Numbered from the stretch's first letter, positions 10,169 through 22,750 are shown. The stretch: 64,000 bases of DNA from Diphasiastrum complanatum (GCA_029204225.1 CM055108.1:4944806-5008805), one strand, 5' to 3'. Numbers and translations: made by a program. Notes: a model not told the origin generated them from the sequence alone.

Positions 10169-12905
10169 TTAGCTCCCTTTCAAAGTGGATATTTTGTTGA
10201 TTCCCAAGCTTGAACTTTGTCTCTTGAACAATGCCCTATCTAGAGGCTTCGTAAAGATATCAGCTACCATCTGCTTAGTCGGCATAAAGGGGGTTTTCAG
10301 TTTGTCCTTTTCATCCCGATCCCTAATCAAGTGATACTTGATGATAATGTGTTTTGTTCTGGAATGAAACATTGGGTCTTTTGTCAGATGAATAGCGGAT
10401 GTGATGTGCATGTGTGAGATCAACGGTTTATCGGTGTTTTGTCCTAGTCCAATTAGGAACTGTCTAAGTCATGTCAGCTCATTAGCCATTTTGGCTGCAG
10501 CAACATATTCTGCCTCACAGGATGATTGGGTAGTTATTGTCTGCCGTTTGTTAATCTTGAGATGTACCATAGCAGCCAACAATACTATAGGCCATAGTCC
10601 TTTGTGCTCTGCAGATATTGTAGGATTATCTTGGCAAGCTTCCAATGTGTTGAACTTGGATTGAAATTGAATTGGCCCAATCTGAACACTACATAAGCAA
10701 TGTCGAGTCGCATATTGTTGCCAAGTACATCAAAGGACCGATAAGCCTTTTGTAAGGCTTATCTGGGATAGTCTTCACTTGGCAGCACCATGCCAAGAAC
10801 CATTGGAATTTTTATTCCCTTGCAATCTATCATGTCCAAATCATCAATGGTTTTCTAAATGTATCTTGACTGGTGTAGATACAATCTCCCAGTTTGATGA
10901 TCTCTACCAATCTGTAAGCCCAGATAGCATTTTGCTTATCCTAGATCCGAAATTTTAAAGTGATTTGAAATATTTGTCTTCACCCTGCAATTAGGTTTTC
11001 GCTTCGTGATAAGATCAGTGTGCCATCTACATAGACACCGATTATGATTATCTCTCTATTTATGACTTTCACATAAACATTGTAGTAAGCCATTAAAGGC
11101 TAGAAGCCCAAGGATCTTAGTGCATGATCCTTCTTCTTGTACCACTGTTTGGTAGACTATTTTAGTCCATAGATGCTTCTGTGCATTCTGCTGGCATAGT
11201 CAACAAGTGACTTGCAAGTAAAACTTGGTGGTTGGTCCATGTAGACCTCTTTTTTCAGCTCCCCATGTAGGAATGATGTATTTTTGTCCATGATTTGGAT
11301 CTTTAAATCGTAGGCAGCTACATATGCAAACAATATGCACAGAGATTTGTGCTTCACAACAGGAGAAAAGGTCTCTGTATACTCAATGCCATACCTCTGT
11401 GAGAAGCCTTTTGCAATGAGCATGGCTTTGTATCTTGGTACATTGTTGTCTGGTCCATACTTATGCTTGTAGACCCACTTACACTTGACAGTCTTTCTGT
11501 CAGCTGGGAGTGGCTCGAGAGTCCACGCATCATTTTGCTTCATGGAGCTCATCTCATCTTCCATGGCCTTGATCCATTTGTCCTTGTCCGGACAGTTGAT
11601 GGCTTCTTCATAAGTTTGTGGTTCACCACCGTATCCACAACATTCTTCTTGAGCAGAAGATGAGATGTCAAGTATATATCTGATTGGTGCTCTTCTCTAA
11701 CATGCATATCTCTTTGGAAATAATACAGGATCAACAATTGCTTTACCTTTGTCCTGTCTTTTGGCAGTAGAGCTTTCGCAGGTGTTCTAGACACTTTTGA
11801 TATATCGGTCTATCGGTTTGTTCATCTGGAATTTGAACATCTTCATCTGGATTCTCAAGGTCCGCTCCCTCTGTCAATGTGGGCAGGTCATAGTACTGTC
11901 TACTGAGAACTTTGTAGCTGATTGGATCTTCAGCCATTGTTCTTGTCTCGTCGAATCTGATGCCTCTGACAATCTTCACTTCAATGGTTTGGACATGTAT
12001 ACTTTGTAATATGCAGAATGTATATTGTAGTCAACCAAGAATCCTTGCTCCAACTTTTTGTCTAGCTTCTTCCTCTTCTTATCTGTATGTGTGCATATGC
12101 TACACATCCAAAGATTCGAATATGAGCCAAATTCGACTTGCTTTTCCACCATACCTCATGTGGGGTAGTGTGAGTGACGCTCGACTTGCCTATCATATTC
12201 TACAGGTAGGCGGCTGTAGCTACTACCTCAGCCCATAGTGATCTTGATGCCTTGTAGTAAGCCATCATTGATCTTGCTGCTTCAATGAGAGTTCTATTTT
12301 TTCTCTCAACTACACCATTATGTTGTGGTGTGTAGATTGTTGTCTTCCTATGAAGGATGCCTCGACTTTTACAAAAGTTGATAAACCGGTTGGAGATATA
12401 TTCTCCTCCTCTGTCAGTTCTTATCTGACTTTCTTATTCGTCCACTTCTTAGCCTAGTTCACATAATCTATAAACTTATCAAGAGCTTCAGTTTCTTATT
12501 TCTTGGATTGTCATAGAAATCCACGGTTGCATGAACTTTCTTATGACAGTGTATGCACTCAATCTTTGGGTTCAGCCAACATGTATCCATTGTGTGACTG
12601 TCACATTTGCATCTGTCGCATGTCTTCTTGTCATTGCCTTGCTGCCTATTCTTCCCTTTTGATCTGCCTTTTCTAGTTCCCTGCTTCTGCTGGTTCTCTA
12701 CTTGTCGACTTCCTCTTAGGATAAGGTTTCTTCTTTGAATGGTCCTTATTTCCATAGAGAGCCTGATCAGACTCGTTCTTGTCGTCATAGTGTTCTATGG
12801 CTTTGACTTCCTCCTTGATATTGATGACTGCCTTGTCGAAGGTCATAGCAAGATCTTTAGCCAGCAATGTCCAAGTTGTCTGGAACGATAATGGTAAGGA
12901 GCATA
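10169..12905 (-). pseudogene. Ty1/copia retrotransposon, degenerate and internally deleted
   Basis: Copia order on the minus strand: gag tail with FQTT..LAKDLAMTFDKAV and a zinc knuckle CDRCKCDSHTMDTC (12905-12468); integrase core pieces including a GGEYIS-like block, YTPQHNGVVERKNRTLIEAA and a GCVAYAH block (about 12450-12050); the linker; RT start with WTLEPLPADRKTVKCKWVYK and KARLIAKGFSQ-like text (11564-11157); decayed RT palm with a VYVDGTLIL block; and RNase H ending in ADIFTKPL (10423-10169). Many stops and frameshifts break it. The protease and the first part of integrase are missing: the gag knuckle runs straight into integrase near 12485. It is bounded on the right by an unrelated gypsy fragment, and no LTR is certain. 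Confidence 0.85.
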
Positions 12906-13445
12906 GCAGGTAAGGCCTAGGTAAGGAGAAATGCCAATCGAGCGAATTGGGAAATATGCCGACAAAAAAATCTTACAAACCCCAAAAAAGACTTGATTTC
13001 CTGAATTGTGGTGAGAATCCAATCAATAACCCTCTGGATATGATCGGCCTCAATCTACACTTCCCATTCGGAAATCTTATGCCCCAAGTAGGACAATTCC
13101 TTCAAAAAAAAAGTCATACATAGACTCTTTGACAAAGAGCTTTTTCCTTCTTAGGATGTCCCAGACAATCCTAAGATGCTCTTTATGTTCTGCCAAAGTC
13201 TTACTGAACACTAGGATATCATCTAAGAATACCACTACGAATCTTTCCAAATATGGCCTGAACAAATCGTTCATCATCTATTGGAAAGTTGCACCGAAAT
13301 TTGTAGTGACCAAAGCGAGTTCAAAGTCTGGTTTTTGGTATATCTTCTGTCTTAATGCGTATCTGATGGAATCCCGACCATATATCTATCTTGGTAAAGT
13401 ACCCAGCACCACCAAGATAATCTATTAGGTCATCCATCTATGGCA
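12906..13445 (-). pseudogene. Ty3/gypsy reverse transcriptase fragment
   Basis: On the minus strand the RT is read in pieces: YLGGAGYFTKIDIWSGFHQI near 13420-13365, the HYKFRCNFPI block, then the active site FVVVFLDDILVFSK with both aspartates kept (13277-13077), then a decayed LLGxKISEWEV block and IQEIKSFLGFVRFF near 12990. Frameshifts, and a stop near 13310, break the frame. It ends against copia gag at about 12906 and against a different gypsy gag at about 13450, so it is a scrap between two other elements. It belongs to a different gypsy family from the gag next to it. Confidence 0.8.
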
Positions 13446-13459
13446 GTGGATATTTATTC

Positions 13460-14471
13460 TTAACAGTTACCTTGTTCAATTTCTTTACTTTTAATGCACT
13501 TAAGGTCATTAGGTCCAAAGACTAAATAACTAAGGACAAAATACATCCATCTCATTACTTCGAGATAGATTACTTGAGGTAGAAACTGGTTATTTGATGC
13601 AATCTCGTGCAAGGTGACCCTCGCTATTTCACTTGAAGCACAGGTTCTTCTTACGAGCTTCAGTTTTATCAATGCCACCTTGATGATTTTTAAAGTTTTT
13701 CTTGGTTTTCTTAAGATTGTTGGAATTGGGATGTGTTTCACTAACAGCTTCCCTATCCCCCCTCTTAAATTAAAAACGTTTTTTCTGCTCATTAGGCTGT
13801 TGACCCCTAGGTGGCTTAGGTGTGTCATCAAAGTATTTTGCAGCCCTAATAGCATCTTCTAGGGTTTTTGGATGGTTCCTACGAACATCCACTTGATAAT
13901 CTTTTGGTAACCCATCAATGAACATTAACATTTGTACCTTAGACAGAATATCACTATAGAGTGGATTCAGATACTCATGAAAATCTTGAATAAATTGTTC
14001 CAAACCTTTATTCATGGTTAGATGACTCAACTTTTGGAAGTGTTCATAGTCATCTAAAAGTGGTAGAAAATAATCCCTAAAAAGCTTGCAAAAATCATCC
14101 CATGTACAAGGTTGATTGCCCTTTGCAACTAAGTCATTCCACCAAACTAAGGCTCTTTCTTCAAGGAACATGGTGACAGTGGATAACTTTTCAGATTCAG
14201 GGAATTGGTTCATGGCAAAGTATTTGTTCCAAACATTTAGCCAAGAACTTACCACTTGCAAGTTCCTATCTTTCTTAAACACTTATACAGGAGGTGAAAC
14301 TACATGCTTCTTCTGATTGGCTAACCTAGACTCTAAGTCTTGGTCTCTTTGATTAGTTTCAAGAAGCTGCTTGTTAGTGGCTTGAATTTGTTGGTATAAA
14401 AGTTCAAGAGCTTGTGCCATATTGGATGGGTTTGATAGATCAAATGTTGGGTTTTCATTGGTTTGATCCAT
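13460..14471 (-). pseudogene. chromovirus gag (broken), sister of the 43978-44898 copy
   Basis: Gag forms the particle that packages element RNA. The start MDQTNENPTFDLSNPSN at 14471 and most of the sequence match the gag at 43978-44898 almost word for word, including ERALVWWNDLVAKGNQPCTW and FIDGLPKDYQVDVRRNHP. Differences are decay: a stop replaces a lysine codon near residue 63, a stop near 13785, and the second cysteine of the zinc knuckle is a stop codon (CFK*NSEGHLARDC). Conversely this copy keeps GLEQF where the other has a stop. It is cut off at about 13460, soon after the first residues of the protease region. Confidence 0.9.
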
Positions 14472-15435
14472 TGGAGTTGCTTGTGTGTTTTCCTATTATG
14501 CAAATACAACAAGAAGTGCTAAATTTAAAATGATAGAAATGCTTCAATTGTTACATCCAATGCAAATAAATAGCATTTACTTCTATTCATTCAATCTTAT
14601 TATTTGTAAGCTCAATCCAAGCCTACTATTTGCAAGCTTAATCCAAGCTTAAGATGAAAACAACAACAGGCTACATTTGCCTTAATCAAAAGCAAAACTG
14701 AAAACCAAATCTTTATGCAAACTTTAATTAACTATTACAAGCTAATGTTTACATAAAGTTCACATTCCAATTCCAATTCCATTTGTCATTTCAAAAGCAA
14801 CCAAAGTTTTCACATTTCTCACTATTCTAGATTTCCAAAACCAAGAAACTAGTGTCTAGAAATGGATAACTAATGAAGCTTTATGAAAACTTTAATTTTC
14901 GGATCTGATTTTCAGATTTACAGGTCTGAAAATCAAAACTTCAAATGACAAAAAACAGAATTTCAAAACTTGTTTTATGCACAAAGTTAGACTACCAATC
15001 CCTTCCTGCATTGCCATTTTCATGAAACTAGGAGATAGAAAGGCATAACTAATGAAGTTTGAATGAAAACTTCACTTTTCAGATCTGATTTTCAGATTTA
15101 CAGGTCCAAAAATTAGAACTTGAAAATGAAAATCAAAACTTCAAACACTTCATTTATGCCAAAAAAACACTAGTATTGATCAAAACACAAAGCTAGAATC
15201 AATCTTTTTGCCAAAAAGAGTTTTGTGTATGTAGAGGAAGACTTCCTTTACCCATCCCACAAATCTTTTTTCAAAACTTTTAAAAACCCAAAGCCCACTT
15301 TAAAACTTCTCTAACATGCCAAGAAATCAGCCCCTAAACAATTCTATAAGCATCACTACTCTCTTCCAAAGAGAACTAGATTCGTTGGGTACTTCAACTA
15401 CAACCTTCCTACAACTACAAAAGCCTATAATCTGT
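14472..15435 (-). repeat. 5' leader of the minus-strand chromovirus
   Basis: This non-coding stretch is the reverse complement of the leader between primer-binding site and gag at about 43020-43977. It includes repeated runs of the type CAGATTTACAGGTCTGAAAATC. Similarity stops near 15435, before the position where the primer-binding site should be, so the LTR junction is lost or replaced. Confidence 0.8.
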
Positions 15436-16348
15436 TGATTTCACACATGTGGACTGTCCACAACAAGTACTTGTGATCTCCTAAGGTGTGTAGATGCACC
15501 AAGATCAAGACTAGATTGAGATTCAAGATCTATCTTTGATTCTATGGCAAAAACACACTACTACATGCATTCCATCGCTTCCAACTCTCACTCACACATA
15601 TGGGAAGTGTTCCAAAAGTAATCTAAGTAAAAACAAGCTGCTCTCCTCGGGTAGAGAGAGAAAATCATCAATAGCTCTCGGGTAGAGAGAGAAAGCTAGA
15701 AAATCACTTACACTCAAAATCCACTCAATCTCAAAATCAATTAGATCCAAATGAGGAGTACAATGATACTAGTAGATTCATGAGCTACCACTATGCTTAA
15801 CTATGATTGGACCACACTTTGTCACCTCTTGATCCTATTGGACCATTGATCCACACATCTCAAATTCTATTAGACCACTCATGGTTCCACCTCTAAATCC
15901 TATTGGACCTCTTAAATTTCATCAAACAAAAGCATTACACTTGTCTACACTCTAATTGGCACAAGTTTGGCCTCCTACTCTATTTTGGCTCAATAGTGGC
16001 ATTACAAGTGGAAATGGATAATTTGCCATCTATGCCAAATTTGACTCTATCAACATCCTACACTTAAATGCTTGACTATGAAATTCTATGAGACCCCTAT
16101 ATGAAACATTTTTATTTACTTTACAATTATTCACACGTGGGAACATCCTCCACACATGTGAGACTCACTTACAAACTTCTATCATAAAAGATACCAAGCT
16201 AGATTTTTGCCAATTTCTCCAAATGCTAATATATGTGAGGTAAATTTCTCAACTTCCAGTATCCTAACGATATTATGTTAACTTTGTGTAATTATATTCT
16301 TTTAGACATTGGCTAATACATACATACACTCGATGTTTTAAATTGCAG
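15436..16348. other. no recognisable gene; possible unrelated LTR
   Basis: AT-rich sequence that replaces the expected 5' LTR of the element to its left. There is a short duplicated CTCGGGTAGAGAGAGAAA (about 15655 and 15680). A minus-strand TGTTGATAGAGTC near 16053 could be an LTR start, but I see no matching end or target duplication. Confidence 0.35.
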
Positions 16349-16534
16349 TTCCAATGTCCTGAAGTATCAACAAATGCTATTCATCAATACCAGCATGGAA
16401 TGTTGCAAATCCTGCTATCGTTTGCAAGGCCCTACAAGCATGAAGGTGCCTCGGATGAAGCTGTCAAGGGTTCTATGGATAGTGAAGTTGTAGTGCTTGA
16501 GGATATGCCTCAGGCACTTATGATTGGAATGTAA
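16349..16534 (+). pseudogene. exon-like fragment of an unrecognised gene
   Basis: A TTTTAAATTGCAG acceptor-like sequence is followed by an open stretch of 62 codons to a TAA, reading FQCPEVSTNAIHQYQHGML, then LSFARPYKHEGASDEAV and EDMPQALMIGM. Amino-acid usage is unlike the surrounding sequence and looks like a real C-terminal exon. I do not recognise the protein. No upstream exon was found in the preceding kilobase. It may be a captured or relic exon. Confidence 0.4.
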
Positions 16535-16741
16535 ATATTGAAGTATAAGTTTCGACAAATACATAGAAATATATCATCACATAATGATGCATAGAACAGA
16601 TAGGCAAACAAAAAATGGGCTATTATTGCCATGAATATTTTATTTCGATTTTAAGAACAATGTACATTTTTCAAAATACTGAACACTATTTCGTGGCCCA
16701 GATAGGCTGCAGAGGTGTCCAGTGAGGTGTCACGGTGCACT

Positions 16742-16841
16742 ACTAGTGGTTCATGGGCCTTGGAGGGTATAAGTATACCTATTGGGCTCTCACTAGTGGT
16801 GCATGGGCCTTGTAGGGTATAAGTATACCTATTGGGTTCTG
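16742..16841. repeat. 50-bp direct duplication
   Basis: ACTAGTGGTTCATGGGCCTT at 16742 is repeated as ACTAGTGGTGCATGGGCCTT at 16792, with the intervening GGGTATAAGTATACCTATTG also repeated. Two copies with few differences. Confidence 0.85.
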
Positions 16842-17028
16842 ACTAGTATATGCTTGATAGCATGACCGGTGGCAAGATGCTGCTGGTGTGATGCCACACT
16901 CCTCTTTGTGATTGACCCATAGCTTGGGGGCTAGATCCGTTCGATCTAGGTTTGGTTGGGTTGGTTTGTCCACCATCAAATTTCCTTGTGTTGTTTGAGA
17001 TTGGCATGCTTAGAATAGGATCCTTGGA

Positions 17029-17930
17029 ATGAGGCTTTATGATGTTGCTACACCTGTTGTTGCTGCTGATTCAAAAGTAAAACCTTCAGTGGATGTTGTT
17101 GTGCAGCAGGTTGATGTCATCAAAGCCAAACAGACAAAGACAGTTGACCAATCTTGGCCAAGGGATGTCGAGAAGCTATTTAAAGTGACTATGAGAAGGA
17201 AAATTGACACAAAAGTATCTTCAAATAAGCAGAGAAATTCCTCGAAGAAGAAATCTTCGAACAAGTCTATAACGAAGGAAGAACTTAAACCTGATCTTGA
17301 TTATGATCATGATGCAACCAAGTTATTCTCGAAGGATATTTTTGTGGAATTGAATGGAGGCCACTATTGGCAAGCCTATCCTGAAAGCAAAGACGAAAGA
17401 CTATGGCATTGTAACTGATATTGGTTCTCTTCGCCCCGATATAACTTTCGAGCAATTGCTGGCAAATAACAACTATTATTCAAAAACAATTAAAAGGTCT
17501 CTTTGTCTCTAAGAAGAAGAAATGAATTTCTTTGCCAGATGTTGGCACACTATCTATTGATCTAGATATAGATTTCATGAATGTTCTGAACAAAATTAGA
17601 GAAATTACACATACATGTATAGATATTGATTCGACGTCACAATTGCTGGATGCTTATTCAAAAAGGTGCTGATTGACTCAGGTTCGAGTGTCAACATAAT
17701 ATCTGAACACACTACTCATGCCTTAGGTTTGACTAATATTCAACCAACCCAAAGAAATATCAAGTTGGCTGATTCGACATGAAGAAAACCTGTTGGCGAA
17801 TTGAAGGACATGACTATATATATTCAAGCCAAGTCTTTCACAATGAACTTTATTGTTATCAAACCACTTTGTTTGTCATCTTATTCTATTTTAATTGGAT
17901 GACCTTGGCTTTATTAGTCTAATGCAAGTA
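17029..17930 (+). pseudogene. Ty3/gypsy gag-end and protease region (broken)
   Basis: A 129-codon open frame (17029-17418), rich in lysine and serine in the middle, ends in FVELNGGHYWQAYPESKD. It is followed, across frame changes, by a retropepsin-like segment near 17660-17910: LIDSGSSVNIISEHTTHALG carries the D-S-G catalytic triad, and later a SYSILIG block matches the flap end of gypsy proteases. The aspartic protease cuts the element polyprotein. The family assignment of the first part depends on the protease next to it. The same element appears to resume at 20027 and 20760. Confidence 0.6.
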
Positions 17931-20026
17931 TACACTAGAAGCCAAAGAACTAAGATTCCAAATTGGCGAGACAATTAATCATGAAAAGTCAGCAGGTAGT
18001 GCGACAAGGGGAAGCCTATTACTACTACTTGTCATGGCATACCAACAGTAAAATGATAGATATTTGTAGTGTAAACGGGTATTGTTCCTACTAGAGAGCA
18101 ATAAAAAGGCTAATACTGTCATTATTAATGCAAAACCAGAAATAACTAGGAATAAATGGAGTGGAGAGGAGAAGTGATTGCAAACTGGTCATCAACAGAT
18201 GTTTCAACAAGGCACTGCCAGAACAACCTTTCAAAGAAAACAAACACCTAGGAGAAAAATACTGAATATTTCATTATGGTTTTCAGATTCAAATGAGAGT
18301 GAACTCAAGAAAGCAAATACTTTGGCAAAAGAGAAAGCCAACAATGTTTCCGTTATCTTGAAAGTAGCTTATCATGAATCTAACTCCTATGATCTGCGCA
18401 AATCACAAGATTGAAGACTAGAGACACTTCACTAGACAATTCCAGTCCAAACATTGTGTATAGGCACAAACAATACATTGCCATAAACTTTCTATTACCA
18501 AAATGAATCACCATGAAAAGCACAGAAGGTATTCACAATAGAAACAAGTTGTGTGATTCAGAACACTCAGATTTACATTATCTGTATTCACCATTTGTAG
18601 AGTACAAAGATATATTCATTACAGTCTAGACACTACAAAGAAGAGGGGTTGCTACACCTCTATACAAGAATCTGAGAACACAAAGGTTTTGAACTTGTAG
18701 ATGAATAGCAAAAGTAGTAAATCTACATTAAAGCACCAACAAAACTTCTGAGCCTCTATTCTACATTGTGTCTGAATGAATTACAATGGCATAAAAATTG
18801 GCATAATATAGCCAGAGAGATCTGTGCTAGAGAGAAGAGGGCTCTGCAACTGCTTCAAGAATGAGAGCAAATCAGTATTTGACATCTGGAATAGGGCTTT
18901 CACAAGCCAATAGCATACTACCACAGTAGGATTGACAGTTAGAAAGCAGAGTTGAGCAACCAAATGTGCCTCTGGAACTGCCGTGTAGAAGATGCGATGG
19001 CTTCCAAGAGGTCTGCAAACTGCCATTGGAGCCCTAGAAAATCCCGAATAGTGCGAAATGTGCGACAATTGCCTCAAAAAATGCGATGGTGGGAGGCTCT
19101 GGTTGCATGGAGGTGCTTCGAGGTAGGAACTAAAGAATGAACGAGGCTCCGAAAATTCCAAAAAGTGTGAAATGTGCGACAATGGCCCTTCAGATTTGTA
19201 GTGCCTTGCCTTTGAAAATAGCAGTTTTCCCTTAGGAGATGCGAAGATGGCAGGTTATAGAGAGCTGCTAAAACTGCCATTGAAACTTGACTCTCACACA
19301 AAGCCGAATAATGCAAGAATGCCGACTGGGCTTTAGAATATGACTATAACCTTAAGAACAACTTGACGAAGGTTCGTGCCTTCTTAAACCAATGACTTTT
19401 ATAACTTAAAAGAGCAATGACTAGGCACAGCCATATGCCAAATTCATAAGTAGTAAAAGGGCTGCCTTAATGCCACAAAACAAATTTAAGTCGTACCTCA
19501 TTGAATGCAACTTATGATTAGGCTATACACAACGACAAAGAAAAGGCTTAAGATTTAGCAATAAAAAGTCGAAATCATTAACAAATTGTTGAAACCAGGT
19601 CACCACACTTCTATACCCGCTATGTCCAGCGTTTTCTCATCCTAGGCGATCGATTATTTCGAGTCAGACATAGAGCAAATGAAAGTACTTTAAGCATGTA
19701 TGAGCTAGCAGAAAATCTAAATTGGGTATGTGTAGGCCTAACAACCATCCGATATACGGAATTAGTGATACCCCGTCGGCCTCCCCCACCAGTTCCTACT
19801 GATGACGATTTAATTGTCATTCTTAGATGCATTACCCAACCTTCAAAAGATCCAACCCCAACTACAGAAGAGCCAACCTCTACACTTGAAGTTGGGTCTC
19901 GACAGCCATAGAAACACTCGAAGAACTACGTTATAAACGGAGTACACTTTCATCCACGCAAATTATGTTTGGTTTTATATGTTTTAGGGCCCGTCAATAT
20001 AGATATCATATGAAGGCGAAACTCCT
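17931..20026. other. interrupting sequence inside a gypsy element; no gene recognised
   Basis: Between the protease (ends about 17920) and the next gypsy-like coding piece lies about 2.1 kb. The open frame at 18178-18414 is lysine-rich with no motif. Around 18990-19190 the phrase GTGCGAAATGTGCGACAATT occurs twice with small changes. It looks like an inserted non-coding element, but I could not find terminal repeats. Confidence 0.4.
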
Positions 20027-20370
20027 ATGTCCAACACCAGTTTCACTTCAGAAGATTTTTCTTATGCCCTTAATATATTCTCTAATGCATCAGACTTCAA
20101 ATTAAATTATTTCGAATGCTATGAGAATAATGATTCATCGGATGACGGAGAAGAATTCTTCAATGTCTGCATTGTAGATGGTGATATGACTATAAATGAA
20201 TCAAAAGGTGCAAACAAGAATTTTGAGGATTCTGATCAAGATACAGATGACAAATCTGACAAATTCGAATAAGAATTTAGTAATAAACACCAGGCTGACA
20301 ACAAGAATAAATCCATGGAGTCATCCATGTGCAAAATTCATGGCCATACCAAGGTCAGTATGATGAAAGG
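20027..20370 (+). pseudogene. gypsy polyprotein segment between protease and RT
   Basis: An acidic open frame (81 codons from 20027) with YENNDSSDDGEEFF, then KNKSMESSMCKIHGHTKVSM up to the MITE boundary at 20371. I place it in the same element as the flanking protease and RT because of order and strand; it has no diagnostic motif of its own. Confidence 0.4.
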
Positions 20371-20747
20371 CATTAGAGGAGTTTTGAGTTCCAAAAAGAC
20401 CCTTTAAGAATTCGTGCAAGATGTCTTTTTTATTATTAAAATATTATGACACTAATACTTTTGACTTGCCATAACTTTTTAATTGTAGCTCAAAAGTATG
20501 TCATCTGACATATCATTGGAAAGCCTTGTCGAGCGCTTTCCAATGCACCAAACTTTGCTAAATTTGGACTTATCACTGAAAAGTTATGCCATTTTTAGTA
20601 TGGAATCAAAATGTGGACTCAAAAAGTTACATTATGTAGATTTCAAATTTGAGTGTTTTGATTGGTCCATGTGTAAGAAAAAATTGAGAAAAAAAATAAA
20701 AGGAATCTTTACAAAGGGTCTTTTTTGGTTTTAGAACTCCTCCAATG
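20371..20747. mobile_element. MITE-like element, copy 1
   Basis: A 377-bp unit begins CATTAGAGGAGTTTTGAGTT and ends with the near reverse complement (AGAACTCCTCCAATG). The imperfect terminal inverted repeats run about 40 bases. A second copy of 378 bp at 32676-33053 matches end to end. It carries no transposase; the short open frame inside is shared by both copies but looks incidental. It is inserted in the gypsy element. No clear target duplication flanks this copy. Confidence 0.8.
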
Positions 20748-20759
20748 TATAATTTTGCC

Positions 20760-22245
20760 AGATTCTACAGAGCTAATTGAACTTGCACTTGGAAAATTTA
20801 TGCATGTTTCTAAGTCCCTTGGAGAGACGCAATTAGTAGAATTACTAAGCTATTGAAAGAGTACCAATATGTATTTGCATGGTCGCTCGAAGACTTGAAG
20901 TAAATACCTGTTGAATTTGGTGAGCACTACATTGATCTTAAAGAAGATGTTGTTCCTGTTTGACAGAGACAATATCATCTCAATCAAAAGTACTCTCTTA
21001 TGGTGAAAGATGAACTCAACAAGCACCTTAAGGCAAGCATTATTTATCCCATCTTAAGGTGAATGGGTGTCTCCCACTGTTGTAGTTCCAAAGAAGAAGA
21101 TTGGCAAGATTCAAATTTGCCAGGATTTCATACTCGCTGAATGCTACTACCATGAAAGATCACCACCCATTACCCTTCACGGATTCCATTCTAGTCTAGG
21201 TTGCTGGACAAGAATGTTACAATTTATGTGATGGCTTCTCTGGCTTTAATCAAGTTGGAGTAAGGAAGGAGGATCGATTGAAGACCACATTTACTACTGA
21301 TTGAGGCACTTATGCCTACAATAAAATGCCCTTTGGTCTTTGCAATGCACCAGCTACTTTTCAGAGAATTATGATGTTAATTTTCATTGCGTTCCTAAGA
21401 ACAGTTTTCAAAATTTTCATTGATGATGTCTGTGTTTATAGTGATATCAAGTCTCATATTCAAAAACTGAAACTTACATTGCAGAGGTGTCGAGACACAC
21501 ATTTGTCACTTCACCCCGAAAAATGTTTTTTCGATATGAGAGAAGGTATACTTTTGGGGCATAGAATATCCAGTAGGAATTGAAGTCCACAAAGATAGTG
21601 TGGAAGTTATAAATAATCTGTTGATACCAACGAATCTAGTGAGAAGTAATAGGTTTTTTAGGACATGTTGGTTATTATCGAAGATTTATCCAAAATCATG
21701 TCTCTATTGCTGCAGCCCTTACACAATTACTTAAGAAGCAAGTTGCTTATATTCGGATGACAAAACAACAAAAAGCATTCGAAGAACTTAAGCAGAAGCT
21801 GATTAATGCTCCAATTCTAAGACCGCCTAATTGGACAATACTATTTCATAGTTATGTCGATGTGTTAGCATTTGCTATTGGTGTTTGTCTGAGCCAAAAG
21901 GACGAATAGAAGAAAGACCATCCAATATACTATGCTGGTAGACAACTCAGTTCTTCGGAGAAAAATTATTCGGCAATAGAAAGGGAAGTACTTGGAATGA
22001 TTTTTACTAAAAAGAAATTTTGGCATTCATTGCTGGTATATGCTTTTATATTTCATGTTGATTATTATGCTTTGAAGTATCTTGTTAATAAACCTGATTT
22101 ATTTGGCTGAATTGCTCACTGGGTTTTGTTGCTACAAGAGTTCACTTATCAAGTTGAGCTTCGTCAAGGAAAATATCATACTAATGTTGATTATCTTTCA
22201 CGATTAGTACAAGAAATATTGAAGAACCATTAAATGACAACTTTT
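20760..22245 (+). pseudogene. Ty3/gypsy reverse transcriptase and RNase H (many stops)
   Basis: Domains in order: a VFAWSLEDLK lead-in (about 20870), PTVVVPKKKIGKIQICQDF (about 21075), MPFGLCNAPATFQRIMM and the FIDDVCVYSD active site with both aspartates (21326-21583), GHVGYYRRFIQNHVS (about 21660), and an RNase H with RQLSSSEKNYSAIEREVLGM and FHVDYYALKYLVNKPDL up to about 22240. No integrase follows; a LINE tail begins at 22310. At least ten stops and several frame changes are present. Gene order RT-RNase H and sequence style suggest a non-chromodomain gypsy lineage, but without integrase I cannot be sure. Confidence 0.85.
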
Positions 22246-22309
22246 CAAATGAAAATTCATTCGAATATCTCTACGAATTCTTTATATTCTGATAGTTTGT
22301 TTTGGTAGC

Positions 22310-22750
22310 GGCAGGTTGCAAAGAAGGCCCTAGCAAAATGTGTGTCTGTTCTCAAACAACATGAGAACCACTATCATGAGAAATAGCAACAAGGGCATCA
22401 TGAATGGAATCATGTGAAACAATACATTTTTCACTTGAGGGGTACCGCATAAGATGAGTACCCAAGGAATTCAACACATGCCCACATGAAGACTTAGAGA
22501 GACCAATTAACATTCGATGTGGAAGTCCCAATCTAGTTGGAAGGGTAGTCATGAACAAGTCATTGTTGAATCTCAAGAGTGGAAGAACTGGATGTGCAAC
22601 TAGCCAAGCCCCTACACCTGGACCTGCACAAGAAAGAAGATGATCTCGAACTACATCATAAATTGAAAAGGAATAAGAGTGAAGATTCTCCATAATAGTC
22701 TTCTGAAAAACTAGTCGCTGATTTGTCACCAAGGATTCAAAGGGAGTCAC
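22310..22750 (-). pseudogene. LINE C-terminal fragment, second copy
   Basis: This is homologous to 8860-9600. It reads MENLHSYSFSIYDVVRDHL, LLSCAGPGVGAWL, TRLGLPHRMLIGLSKSSCGH, then GTHLMRYPSSEK and HDSIHDALVAISHDSGSHVV, followed by a stop. The CxCGH...H...(C) arrangement is the zinc-knuckle-like motif found after the RT in many non-LTR elements; its last cysteine is tyrosine here. It abuts the gypsy RNase H. Confidence 0.65.
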
